A DNA stretch of 64,000 bases from Cryptomeria japonica (Eukaryota > Streptophyta > Pinopsida > Cupressales > Cupressaceae). How positions within the stretch are numbered: position 1 is the stretch's first letter; each line of letters starts with the position of its first letter. Where the stretch lies: NCBI RefSeq assembly GCF_030272615.1, contig NC_081413.1, forward strand, positions 21,764,501 through 21,828,500, given 5' to 3'. Made by a program: the position numbers and the translations under genes. Of the stretch, positions 1 to 10,684 are shown piece by piece. Below the pieces are notes generated by a model. The model did not search any database, was not told the origin of the DNA, and saw nothing but the letters and a program-made list of their open reading frames with translations.

Positions 1-242
1 AAGGAATATCTCTTTCTTTCTTTTTTAGTTTTATTCATATTTTTCCTCTACTTTATACATTTATAGAGGTTTTATATATTGTAATTCTTTCATTTGTTAA
101 TTAATGAAAAAAATTTCATATTTTTTTTGCTATGTTTTTTTATTCTATCTACAAGTTGTGTTTTTTTATTCTATCTACAAGTTGTGTTTTTTTATTCTGG
201 CTAGATTACACTATCTTTTGCACATTCAGTTAAAAGTTTACA
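1..242 (+). repeat. 3' part of the 5' LTR of an old copia-like element
   Basis: The sequence ends in CA at 241-242 and is followed at once by a primer-binding-site-like word. Its T-rich start (about 1-60) resembles 1,602-1,660, which lies downstream of a polypurine tract, so the two are read as the two LTRs of one element. The LTR start lies left of the window. The two copies are clearly diverged, so this is an old insertion. Confidence 0.5.
135..200 (+). repeat. 26-bp tandem repeat in the LTR remnant
   Basis: The word TATTCTATCTACAAG begins at 141 and again at 167, with a degraded third start at 193, giving a 26-bp period over about 2.5 copies. Confidence 0.75.
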
Positions 243-254
243 TGGTATTAGAGT
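243..254 (+). other. copia-type primer binding site
   Basis: TGGTATTAGAG directly follows the LTR end CA. It differs by one base from TGGTATCAGAG, the usual copia PBS complementary to initiator methionine tRNA. Confidence 0.6.
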
Positions 255-493
255 AGATGGGGATAGAATGTAGCATAACATTTTTTATTTGTAGATACTA
301 AAGATTAGAACTATTTTAAAATTCAATATCCATTGTATTGAGGGTTTTTATTTTTGTAAAATTTTGGAGATTATCTTGAGGAGTTAATTATGTATAAGGG
401 TTGTAGATGAAAATATTAAGGAAGTAATCAACACGGGCATGAATTATATACTAATTTCTTACATAACTCTTTTCAACCCTACTTGAGACAATA

Positions 494-1003
494 TTGAAAT
501 CTCAAGTTCCTCCTTCTCCACCTACAAACATAGTTGTTGTACCTTGTTTGATTGATGCTCTTATTCATGTTAAACATGATAATTCATCTCTTTATTTTCC
601 TAATTGGGATCCATTTCTACTAGACATTGCATCCTTGTTTGTAGAGTCCCACATTGTTGACTTGGAGGGCACCATTCATGACCTTCATAAACTATTTTCT
701 AATAGTTATTATGGAGTCGATTCATCTTCTATTGATGTTATGGGTGCATCTTCAGACCCTCTTGTTCTCTCTTTGCCTATATTTTCTTCTATCATGTCAG
801 TATCAAATCCCCATTGGTCTAGCTATCACCATACATCCATGGACATTGTACCTAAATCTTCTGGGGTACCTAATTTATCTTATCAACATTTGTCACACTT
901 TGGAATTGGCTTAAAAACATTTGAAAAACACTTGAAGGGTTCATCTTTGTCTTTGGACTATTATCTATATTGGTCTTCATCATATTCTAGATTGCCATCT
1001 TGA
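494..1003 (+). CDS. Open frame inside the copia remnant, function unknown
   Basis: A 169-codon frame lies between the PBS (243) and the polypurine tract (1,421). The listed start is a TTG codon. I recognise no gag, protease, integrase or RT motif. The composition is Ser/Leu/His-rich. The internal region of the remnant is only about 1.2 kb, far too short for a copia gag-pol, so this is either a decayed fragment or a chance frame. The element would be non-autonomous. Confidence 0.2.
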   Translation: MKSQVPPSPPTNIVVVPCLIDALIHVKHDNSSLYFPNWDPFLLDIASLFVESHIVDLEGTIHDLHKLFSNSYYGVDSSSIDVMGASSDPLVLSLPIFSSIMSVSNPHWSSYHHTSMDIVPKSSGVPNLSYQHLSHFGIGLKTFEKHLKGSSLSLDYYLYWSSSYSRLPS

Positions 1004-1420
1004 GTCATTTGGCTTGCAATACCTAATTTGATTACAATAACTTTTAGTGTGAACACAAAGACTACTGAGCAATTTTCAAAGACATCAATAAATTTGGATT
1101 CCACTTTCAACCAATTCTCATCTAGAATGTAAAGCTTTCTATCATTTGCATTTAGTTTTGTTTCTTCCTAAGGTAGGAAATATTGTTTTATGATTCTAGG
1201 CTAGCTTTTACATCCAGTTCTGAGCATCTATTAAATACATGGTCTTTTCATGCCACTTTCTTTTATTTTCACTTACTCTGAGACCTTCTTTAGGTGAAGT
1301 ACATTGCAGCATAGTAGCTTCCATGTAAAATTAGCATAAATATTGAGGGTGGGTTTTGTTCCCATTGGGTTTTCCCTCTTTCCTTCTTCCTTATTTAGGC
1401 TTTAATCTCCTTAGTTAGAC

Positions 1421-1850
1421 TTAAGGGGGGATGTTAGGGCAATCTACAATGCAATCTGCTTGATGTGTTTTATCTATATTTTCTAGATAACAAACATCAC
1501 AACCTTTCTGTATTCTTGCTTTTGTGGATAGTTGTCATTGCAACCCATATTATCCATGATTTATAGATAAATGTGATGGTTACTTCTTCTTTTAAGCTAC
1601 CTAAGAAATTTCTCTATTTTTAAAGTTTTATTCCTATTTTTCCTCTATTTTTTCCTTTGTTTTATTCTTTTACAAAAGTTTAATATTTTTTAATTTATTA
1701 ATAATTTAATATAAATTATTTTATATTTAAACATTTTTACCAATTTAACTAATAATACATATGAAATAAGAAAATATTTTTATTTTTAATAAAGCAATGT
1801 ATAAATAATCTATTTATTATTTTAAAATATATTATTATGTATTATTGTAA
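1421..1850 (+). repeat. Polypurine tract and 3' LTR of the copia-like remnant
   Basis: The purine run ending at 1,431 (AAGGGGGGA) precedes TGTTAGGGC at 1,432, the expected LTR start. Sequence around 1,602-1,660 matches the start of the window. The right end is not clear because similarity fades in AT-rich DNA, so about 1,850 is an estimate from the 5' copy. Confidence 0.45.
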
Positions 1851-2829
1851 CGATATATTAAATTAAAATAAGATGGGAGAAAGAAAAGTAGAGGTTGTGT
1901 GTAAAGAAGAAAAACAGATTGCGCAGAGAGAAAGAAAGGATTTTTTTAAAATTATAGCTGCAAAATAGAAAAGGGCACTGCCAAAAGATAATAATTTTGT
2001 TTTCTACGATGCGAGGGAGGAAAATCTAATCAGCTACTGCCAAAAGATAGTAATTCAAGGAAATATAAATTTTAACAAATTTAGAGCTATACTTTTAAAA
2101 AAAAAAAAAAAAAAAGGGGCAGCCATGCACTACTCAGTGAGTTGTTTTGCATAAAGAGATTTAGATGAGAAGGTGCATGTTGTGTAAACAAATGAAAGGA
2201 ATTAAATTATGATCTTTTAAAATTAGATAAAGTATTAAATATAATATTTTCTGTCACAAAGAACTTAACAAATAATGGCAATTTAAATTTTTTTAATTAT
2301 TCTTGTCTACAATTTAATGCACAAAAAGATAAAGATAATAAATAAAGTGATCTATTGACATGCTTCAATAGAGTACAAATGCAAACATAAACTTTATTGA
2401 TAAATAAAAAGAATTAGAATATGATTGTATGAAGTATAAAGTATATACCTTATGCCTTATCTTTGAACAAGAATTTTTATTTTTTAAGAATTGAAAGGAC
2501 CTCTTTATTGGTATCAGATATGAAAATCTTATATAAATTCATAAAAAAAAAATTCATTATAATTAAAATAGAAATTATTCTAAAAATTTGTATTAAAATA
2601 TTTTCAAAATAGAAACAATTATATCCTATCATTTCAATTATGCTGAGTTTCTAAATTGATATTTAAGACATTCTTATTAAAAATATTAAAAAAATTTTTT
2701 TACTAAGTTTCTAAATATTATAAATAAATTTTTTTTCTGTATTAAATATTCTAAAATAATATATATCTTATGATAAAATATATATTCTCTACTAAATTGT
2801 TTTATGGTTGATTTATAATTTGAAATTCA
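1851..2829. other. AT-rich stretch without recognisable features
   Basis: Very AT-rich, with an A run near 2,096-2,116 and no reading frame or repeat that I can support. It separates the copia remnant from the CG-rich array at 2,880. Confidence 0.5.
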
Positions 2830-2879
2830 TATATGGGCCTGTGCACAAAGATGGTGGTCAGAAAAGTGGACACCACCCA

Positions 2880-3115
2880 AAAAAAACATGGAAAAACAAG
2901 CAACGCGTATGCGGTTATAAAATTTGAAATTCCTGCGTACGCGCTTAGGTTTGTTCTTCCCGCGCCTAGAAAAGGTAGCGCGTACGCACTGCTTTTAGGA
3001 AAATGAGCGCGTACGTGCTATGCCTAGGAAAATGAGCGTGTACACACTGCCCATAAGAAAATGAGCGCGTACGCACTAATAAGCCAAATAAAACCGCATA
3101 CGTGGTGCCTGGTAA
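2880..3115 (+). repeat. CG-rich word array (GCGCGTACGCAC-like), left end
   Basis: Variants of GCGCGTACGCAC occur near 2,904, 2,935, 2,979, 3,008, 3,036, 3,065 and 3,093, mostly 28-31 bp apart, in otherwise AT-rich DNA. Three related words occur in opposite orientation at 27,471-27,573 (29 and 62 bp apart). Position and orientation fit subterminal repeats of a DNA transposon. No clear terminal inverted repeat was found. Confidence 0.6.
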
Positions 3116-3234
3116 AAAAAGTTTTAAAAAAAAAACTAGGTCTCATTCACCCATGAATAACGCGTTTTTAACTTCGTTTTTCCCCATTTCCTCTCCTAAA
3201 CCACGAACGGGGTGCTAGATTTGTCCTCTGAGCT

Positions 3235-5847
3235 ATGGATCAAGGTTATTTTTTGTTTATTTTTGTCTTTCTTTCTGGTTTATGCCATTTGTTTTACATT
3301 TTTTATTTAATTTCATTAATTTTGATTAGGTTTTTTCATTTTTTGTTTCAAAAACCAAATTCTTCTAATCCAGAACAAGAACAACCAATGCACCTCCTAA
3401 AAACCCACAAGAACAACCAAATGCACCTCCTGAAAACATAGAAGAACAACCCCCAATTCCTCCTTTTGACTGCACACCCGAAACACAGAAAGAATTAATT
3501 AATCAGTTAGGACAAAATACGTCTAAAATCAATAGATTGATTGTTAAATTGAAAACTTTTGAACTTGACCATCATCAATCCCTCGCCACTAGCCTAGAAA
3601 CATTAGCTAGTGGTGCCATAGTTGTGTCCATAGAAATTACCAAATGGGGAAGCTTTAGGGATGGGTGTCGTCAATTCTATGCCAATGGGCTATCATATGA
3701 TGGAGTAAAAAACAAAAATATTACTAAACAACAAATATGTGCCTTTTTTGTTGATCCCAAAATTGGTCAGTCATTACCTCTTAATGCAAAGAGGTTTCCC
3801 ATACATTGGTGTACCAATGTCTAGATGAAGAATCTTTTTTGGCAGAGGTGGTGGATGGTCTTTGATGATCTACCTTGTAATAATTATGAGATGCCATTAT
3901 ATTTTTTGAGAAAAATATATTGTGAGTTTGTGCTCAATGTGCGGCCAAACTATTTTGACATGAGAGAGCTCCATGGTAGAGGTGGTGGCTTTGCCCAAGA
4001 TAGACCTGGAGCCCGTAGGTGATTACCCGCGGAGAGTCGCCGCCCCCTAACACCCAAACCCAAGGTGCATTAGGTTGTCACATTAGAGTTGAAAGAGTCG
4101 ATGGAGCTACAAACTCTTTAGGTGGCCACAACATTGACTGGTGCCATCATCCAGCATGGGATGTCAGTAGCACACCCTATTGTATTGGATGATGAGCCAT
4201 TAGAGGGCAACAAAGAGCCCATCCAACATATGTGTGTCAGTTGCTCAGGGATAGATGATGCAGCCAGTGCAGATGGATCCTCATATCATCTGTGCACGAT
4301 TTACGACTGTAGATGTCAGTCTCACACGGTTGAGGATGTCACATTGACAGATGAGTTGATGGACATGGTGTTTGCCCATGAGCCACAGACACAGGTGTGT
4401 TGATTTGAATTCATAACATTTTATTTATCAGTCACTTTAAATTTGTAATTACAAAAATGAATTTTCATTTATACATCAATTTAAATTGAGACAAATAATA
4501 TGCATTTTAGGATGCAGCAATGGTATCCCATACACCTCCCCCAGTTACTATAGCTTCAAATTCGATGCCTGAAGTATAAATTTTGTAACATGTTAAAATA
4601 GAATAGTACACTTTGAATTCAAAAAAATACAAGATATACTAACTATCTCTAATGCTTGGTCCAATTTTTAGTTTGTAGGTGTTGATAGGGGATGAAATGT
4701 CCCAGATTGATGACATCACGCTCTCAGCAATCGATTTTGGCCTACAAGGCTATACGGTATCATATTGTGTACAACTCTTTTTATGTATTGATTTGATGGA
4801 ATATGCAAGTCATTTCATTTTAGATTTTTAAAATTATGTTTAATTTATTGTCTGTACTGATATCTCATGTTAATTTTGTTTTTTTAGGGTACCCCCTCCG
4901 TGTCTAGGGCTCATCCTAAGAAAAAGAATTCCTCGAAGATGCTAAAACGTGGGAAGAAGGTAATTGAACATATTTTTAGTTGTACAATTATTTTAAAATG
5001 TTGAAATCAAGTATTAGTTGGGGTTTGTAGATTGATTAGTGTTTTTTGTCTATTTTACATGTACAATGGCCATTGAACTTTGTGGATTTGTTGAATGCAC
5101 CTGATTCGCCCGCGGATCAAGAGAGGGTAGAGGTATGTATCTCTACTTTATTTTCTTGATTTCATGATTATATGCATGCGTACATGTGAACTTGTGATAT
5201 ATTATAATCTTATAATTTTTTCATACAGGGAATATCCATACCTATTTCGTCAATCGCGAACCCTCCTCCTTGCACTAGACAAGCATCTCAGGATCTAGTA
5301 CACTTTTTGTTTGACATGTAAAATTAATTGTTTTTAACCTTCAATACTTATCATTATATTAATTGAATTTAATCTTTGAATATTTTTTGTATAGGTAATA
5401 GCGATAGTTTCTACATCGATGGTGAGCCATCCTCAATCCATTGGAGAAGCATCTCAGGCACAAGTATGTCATTGTTCTCTATATTATAGCTTTTAAGTGT
5501 TTTTGATATATTTATGTTAGTACATTGTATTAATTATACATTTAATCTATAATAGACCCCTTCGCGGTACGGCCATAACGTGGATACATTTAAGTATGTC
5601 TTTAAGAAAACTCCTAAGAGTGACAAGGAGAGGAGAGCGAAGACAGTAGCTCCTAGATCAGCCGATGAGGTAATATACATTTCAATTGCAAAGGAATTAA
5701 AGTTAAATGCATAGTTATGTTGTTAATTGTGAACTACTTTCTACAAAAGAATTCTAACTTGGCTTTTGAAATGTGGTTTTGCAGCCATCTATAGAGCCGC
5801 ATACTGCATCGAAGAGGCTTGATTTTGATGATCCACCACAAGTTTAG
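3235..5847 (+). pseudogene. Spliced gene of unknown function, probably carried by a DNA transposon
   Basis: I do not recognise the product. The large first coding part (about 3,370-4,396) reads in one frame through stops at 3,822 (TAG), 4,020 (TGA) and two TAGs before 4,122, all explainable by C-to-T change. A one-base loss in a CAACCAAATG-type repeat near 3,390 shifts the frame. It ends at a donor (CAG/GTGTGT, 4,397). Small exons with GT-AG borders follow: 4,511-4,573, 4,679-4,756, 4,888-4,959, probably one ending at 5,132, then 5,229-5,297, 5,395-5,463, 5,556-5,669 and 5,785-5,847 (stop TAG). The seven well-bounded small exons are 63, 78, 72, 69, 69, 114 and 63 nt, all multiples of three. 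The encoded tail is polar and probably disordered. The gene converges on the transposase-like pseudogene at 8,870-27,040 and may be the accessory protein of the same element. The start is uncertain: ATG 3,235 may be a tiny first exon. Confidence 0.5.
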
Positions 5848-6030
5848 GATCATATGATCTTAGTTTTGGTCATAGAATGAACAATACATGTAGATATATT
5901 CTACATTTTTATTGTATATAGATTCAGACATGGCATATGCCACATTTTTGTAATACTTGTATTGACTTGGCAGACATGCCTTTTTATATATATATAAATA
6001 TCGATATTCGATCCAATAAATGTGTAATGA

Positions 6031-6325
6031 GTTCATTATTTTGTATTCATTGTATTTTTTGGTTTTCCTTTTATAAATTTAAATGAATATTTTCATATGT
6101 AATCAATAATATGAATATAAACAACAAAAATATATGATATAAAACATTGCAATCGTGGAATATCATTTGATAAAATTTCTAAAATGTTGAATTAACCCTA
6201 CAAAACTCCTTGTATTCAGTTCATTATTGTGTATTCACCGTATTTGCTGGCTACCCTTTTATAAATTTAAATGAATATTTGCACATGTAATCAACAATAT
6301 GAATATAAACAACAAAAATCGACAA
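6031..6325 (+). repeat. 188-bp tandem duplication
   Basis: GTTCATTATT begins at 6,031 and 6,219. Both copies continue through a similar TTTATAAATTTAAATGAATA word and a shared AATATGAATATAAACAAC word. This lies between the spliced gene and the satellite array. Confidence 0.6.
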
Positions 6326-6389
6326 TATGAATATAAACAACAATGTGTTTGGTGCGAGAGAAACCTCATGCTCGCAATGGTAAACTTTT

Positions 6390-8250
6390 GTTCATCGTGT
6401 GCACAAACAGACATCGCAAGTGCATTTGGGTGGGTAGGTTTATGCTAGGCATGCCCCTTTTATGCATCTCAAAGCGCCGAAACGTCGAGAGTCATACCAT
6501 ACTGATGCGATCTCTTAATTGCCCTGAGTCCAAAAAATTGTCAAAATTTGGCAGACTATTTCTTCCAATCTAGGACACATATGGTCAATATTTTTGATCC
6601 CATGTGGTCACGTGAGGCTCCTCTACAATGGCCTATCTTGGTTTTTGATGACTCGGAGCCATTTTCAATTATTAGCATTTTTTCTCCTACTCCAAAAATC
6701 GTCAGTTGCATGCAATGAAAACTTGCAAGATTGGCTAGAATTGATTTGCTTCGTCATGTGCACAAACCAACATCACGAGCACATCTGGGTGGGAAGGTTT
6801 ACACTAGGCATGCCCCTGTCGTGCATCCCAAAGTGCCAGAACGTCGAGAGTCATTCCGTACCAGTGCGATCTCTCAAGTGCCTTGAGTCCAAAAAATTGT
6901 CAAAATTTGATGGACTGTTTCTTCAAATCCAGGACACATATGGTCAATTTGTTTGATCCCGTGGAGTCGTGTGAGGCTCCTCTACAATGGCCTATCTTAA
7001 TTTTCAACGAATCGGAGCCATTTTAAATTAGTAGCATTTTGATCCGGTTCATCGTGTTCACAAATCGACATCACGAGTACATCTAGGTGGGCAATTTTAT
7101 GCTAGGCATGCCCCTTTCATATATCCCAAAGCACCAGAACATCGAGAGTCATTCCATACCGGTGCGATCTCTCAAGTGCCTTGAGTCCAAAAAATTGTCA
7201 AAACTTGACAGACTATTTCTTCCAATCCAGCACACATATGGTCGATCCATTTGATCCCATGGGGTCACATGAGGATCCTCTACAATGGCCTATCTCAGTT
7301 TTAGATGAATCAGAGCCATTTTCAATTAGTAGCATTTTTTTGCTTGCTCCAAAAATCGTCAGTTGCATGCAATGAAAAGTTGCAAGATTCGCTAGAATTG
7401 ATTTGGTTCGCCATGTGCACAAACCGACGTCGCGATCATATCCAGGTGGGAAGGTTTACCCTAGGCATGCCCCTATCATGCATCCCAAAGTGCCAGAACA
7501 TCGAGAGTCATTCCATACTGGTGCGATCTCTCAAGTGCCCTGAGTCCAAAAAATTGTCAAAACTTGATAGACTCTTTTTCCCAATCCAGGACACATATGG
7601 TCGATCCGTTTGATCCTGTGGGGTTGCATGAGGCTCCTCTACCATGGCCTATCTTGGTTTTTGATGACTTGGAGCCATTTTCAATTAGTAGTATTTTTTT
7701 GCCTACTCCAAAGACCGTCAGTTGCATGCAATGAAAAGTTGCAAGATTAGCTAGAATTGATTTGGTTCATCGTGTGCACAAACTGACGTCGTGAGCACAT
7801 CTGGGTGGGAAATTTTATGCTAGGCATGCCCCTATTGTACATTCCAAAGCACCAGAACGTCGAGAGTCATACTGTCCCTTTGCAATCTCTCAAGTGCCCT
7901 GAGTCCAAAAAATTGTCAAAACATGATGGAATATTTCTTCCAATCTAGGACACATGGTCAATCTATTTGATCCCATGGGGTTACATGAGGCTCCTCTACA
8001 ATGGCCTATCTCGGTTTTCGATGACTCGGAGCCATTTTCAATTAGTAGTACTTTTTTGCCTGCTACAAAAGTTGTCAATTGCATGCAATGAAAAGTTGCA
8101 AGATTGGCTAGAATTGATTTGGTTCCTCGTGTGCACAAACCAACATCACAAGCACATCTGGGTGGGCAGTTTTATGATAGGAATGCCCCTATCATGTATC
8201 CCAACGCACTAGAATGTCGAGTGTCATACCCTACCGACGCAATGTAGAAG
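6390..8250 (+). repeat. Satellite array, unit about 358 bp, roughly six copies
   Basis: The word GTGTGCACAAAC (variants) recurs near 6,397, 6,755, 7,048, 7,412, 7,771 and 8,128. Spacings are about 358 bp, except one interval of 294 bp that has lost a segment. Other shared words per unit are GGCATGCCCCT, CGAGAGTCAT, GAGTCCAAAAAATTGTC and AGTTGCATGCAATGAAAA. Small open frames on both strands recur with the unit and are not treated as genes. The array lies between two convergent genes of the putative DNA transposon. Confidence 0.9.
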
Positions 8251-8550
8251 TTGCTTGACAACTTTTTTGACAATTTTTTTGACAACAATGACAATTTTTG
8301 CTCAAATTGTATCAAGTCTCAATATATGACCCCTATGACCCGATAATGACTAAAATAATTCTCCATGATTATACAAGAATCAAGAATGCTCATGAATTAC
8401 CATGGAAACATCACATATACTCAAAACATAGTCACAAAACATTGACACCCAAAATAGTCACAAAACATTGTCACATATTATTAAAACATTTGCCTCTGAA
8501 TATGGTCAAATCAGCTCTTGGCTATTTGATTATACAAAAAAATGTCTTAC

Positions 8551-8800
8551 AAATCATCTCATGGGCTTTTATACTTGGCATTACAATATGTGCGATTCAA
8601 CTCATCGCCATTTTAATATACAAATCATCTCATGGGCTTTTATACAAAATTTGGCATTACAATATGTGCGATTCAACTCATCGCCATTGAAATATACAAA
8701 ATTTGGCATGTACATATGTACAAATCAGCTCATTGCCATTTAAATATACAAAATTTTGCCCCTAAACTTGTAAAAATCAGCTCATGGGCATTTATATATA
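8551..8800 (+). repeat. 76-bp degenerate tandem repeat
   Basis: TTGGCATTACAATATGTGCG begins at 8,575 and 8,651, followed each time by an ATTCAACTCATCGCCATT word. The related phrase ATCATCTCATGGGC (or ATCAGCTCATTGCC) returns several more times to about 8,800. The flank 8,255-8,550 has short GACAATTTTT repeats and nothing else that I can support. Confidence 0.75.
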
Positions 8801-8869
8801 CAAAAAACGAATATAGAACAATTCATTGATGATTTATACAAAATTCTCAAAATCATTCTACTCTGAACC

Positions 8870-9218
8870 ATAGAATCAATCAAGTGAGCCTTCAGGATCG
8901 GCTCTAACCCATATTGTGTCAAGTATTGCCTCATGGTTAGATTCACAAACTTTCCATAAAATCTTGTTATCAGGTCTACCACAATACTTCATCAAATGAA
9001 TATTTGTTGCAACAACAAGGTTAGAGAAATGAAGAATATGTCTATGTTTCAAAGTCCTCGAACAACCAAACATCAAAATTCTTGATAGGGTATCTCTAAA
9101 GCCATGTTCCTATCACGACAACAGACCCTATTGGGTACTCAATACCATCTCTGTCAATGATTGTGGTTGTCAATTTTCTTTTAGGCTCAACACAACGACA
9201 CAAATAGTAATTTGTTCC
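8870..9218 (-). pseudogene. C-terminal part of the interrupted DDE-transposase-like gene
   Basis: The frame on the minus strand from 9,218 continues the coding sequence that stops at 24,479 on the other side of Gypsy-1. The join uses one copy of the 5-bp target GTTCC and keeps the frame. A conserved-looking piece reads IDRDGIEYPIGSVVVIGTWL, then a TAG at 9,098-9,096 (CAG expected), and the frame continues as RYPIKNFDVW for a short distance. Downstream coding is unclear. It is split from its promoter by the 15-kb insertion and so is dead. Confidence 0.65.
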
Positions 9219-10666
9219 TGATGCCCTGCAAAATGGCACAAGGTTAGTCAATGATAAAATAACACCAAAGACACAAAAACCGTTAGTGTTAGTCAATCAA
9301 AAACTAATCTAAAAGGCATACCAAGAGAGACACTAAAAGCATGTTAATGTTTTTAACAAACGAAGTAAAATATGGTGAGGCATCTCCAACTACCTCTTAA
9401 CATGGCTTTAGTTCCTTCTCCCTTGTTCCTCTCCTCTCCAAGTTCCAAAATAGTGTAGCTCTCAGGAGCTTTTTGCACTATGGATGCTTATGGAGGATTG
9501 AGATTTAATATTAAGCTTCAAATATGAAGTGAAAAGCTAATACTATGCTATTGATGCAAAAATGATTGATTTTACCAAAAAGACAAGATTTTAGTTATGC
9601 TATGCTAAATGCTCTCTAAAAATGCCTATAGCTTAAATGCATACAAGTTTTTCAGGATCTGGATTATGAAGGAATGGGCTCTATTTATAGGAAAAATGGA
9701 GCAATGGATGGCCAGGATTGAAAGGTTTAATCAAGGGTCAAGCTTGAAAGTTGGGGATCCATGTGCACAATTTGCACCAATAAAATGGTGACAAGTGTCA
9801 ACATAAGGTTGGGTTGAGAGAAGGGGTTGGAGGCATTAAATGCCTGAGGAGACCTCATGGTTATCTAGAAGGTAAGGGTCAAGCCTAAATTAAGATTACC
9901 CACTGGATTAAGAGTTAATCCAAGGATAAACCTTTGTGTAAATGATTAAGAGATAATCATGGTCAAAGCATTAAAGGCTTGATGAGACCCTTGGGTTGGG
10001 TAGAGGTTGAGTCAAAACAAATGTTTTAACCATGTAGGAGGGTTTGGGTTAACCATTAATGGTTTTTGAAGACTTTGTGGATTAAGTGGTTGAAGGTTGG
10101 AAACTTTCAAAGGTTATCCAAGACTTTGAGACATTTAGTGGTTGAAGGCTGAAAACCTTTAATGGTTATCAAAGACTTTTAGGCTTTTAGAAGTGACTTC
10201 CCTTTGCTTAGGAATGTGACAATAATTAGGGGATGGATTAGGCTAATTAGGAAGGGGTTAGAAGAATCTAGAAGGGGATTAGATTTTGCAAGTGGATTTG
10301 GTGGGTGAGGGAAAATAGGATTTTATTAAAATAAAAATTCATTTATTTCAATAAATGTGTGCAAATTGCATTTGTAGGAAAATGCAAGTGGGGTGGGGAT
10401 AATGATTTAAATAAATGTTTTATTTAATTTATTTAAAAGAGGAAAAGGGGATTTTAATTAAATAAATTGATTTTATTTATTTAATTGAATGGAATTTGAT
10501 TTAATGAATGAATTAAAATAAATTGAATAATTTATTTAATTAATAGAAGAATGTTTGGAGATGAATTAATTAAATATTAATTTAATTAACTGATGGCTAG
10601 TGGATTTTTAACCAAATAAATAGCAAATATTCATTTAATTAAAATGGACAGATTTGTGTGACTACA
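9219..10666 (-). repeat. 3' LTR of Gypsy-1
   Basis: Runs from TG at 9,219 to CA at 10,666 on the plus strand, which is CA to TG on the element's strand. It matches 23,031-24,478 with few substitutions. The part near 10,380-10,640 has AT-rich inverted repeats of the ATTTAATTAAATAAAT type. The TATA-like word at 9,681-9,690 is the copy of the promoter in the other LTR. Confidence 0.95.
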
Positions 10667-10684
10667 TTTGCCCCTCTTTGAGAC
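10667..10684 (-). other. Polypurine tract of Gypsy-1
   Basis: On the minus strand the sequence CTCAAAGAGGGGCAAA directly precedes the LTR start TGTAGTCAC. Gypsy-2 has the same purine word before its 3' LTR (61,644-61,659), so the two elements are related. Confidence 0.85.

Noticed and set aside
2095-2116. A run as a possible LINE or SINE tail
   Set aside because: No upstream element or target duplication could be seen in the AT-rich surroundings.
6343-8212. Several 60-120-codon frames on both strands
   Set aside because: They recur with the 358-bp satellite unit and are by-products of the repeat.
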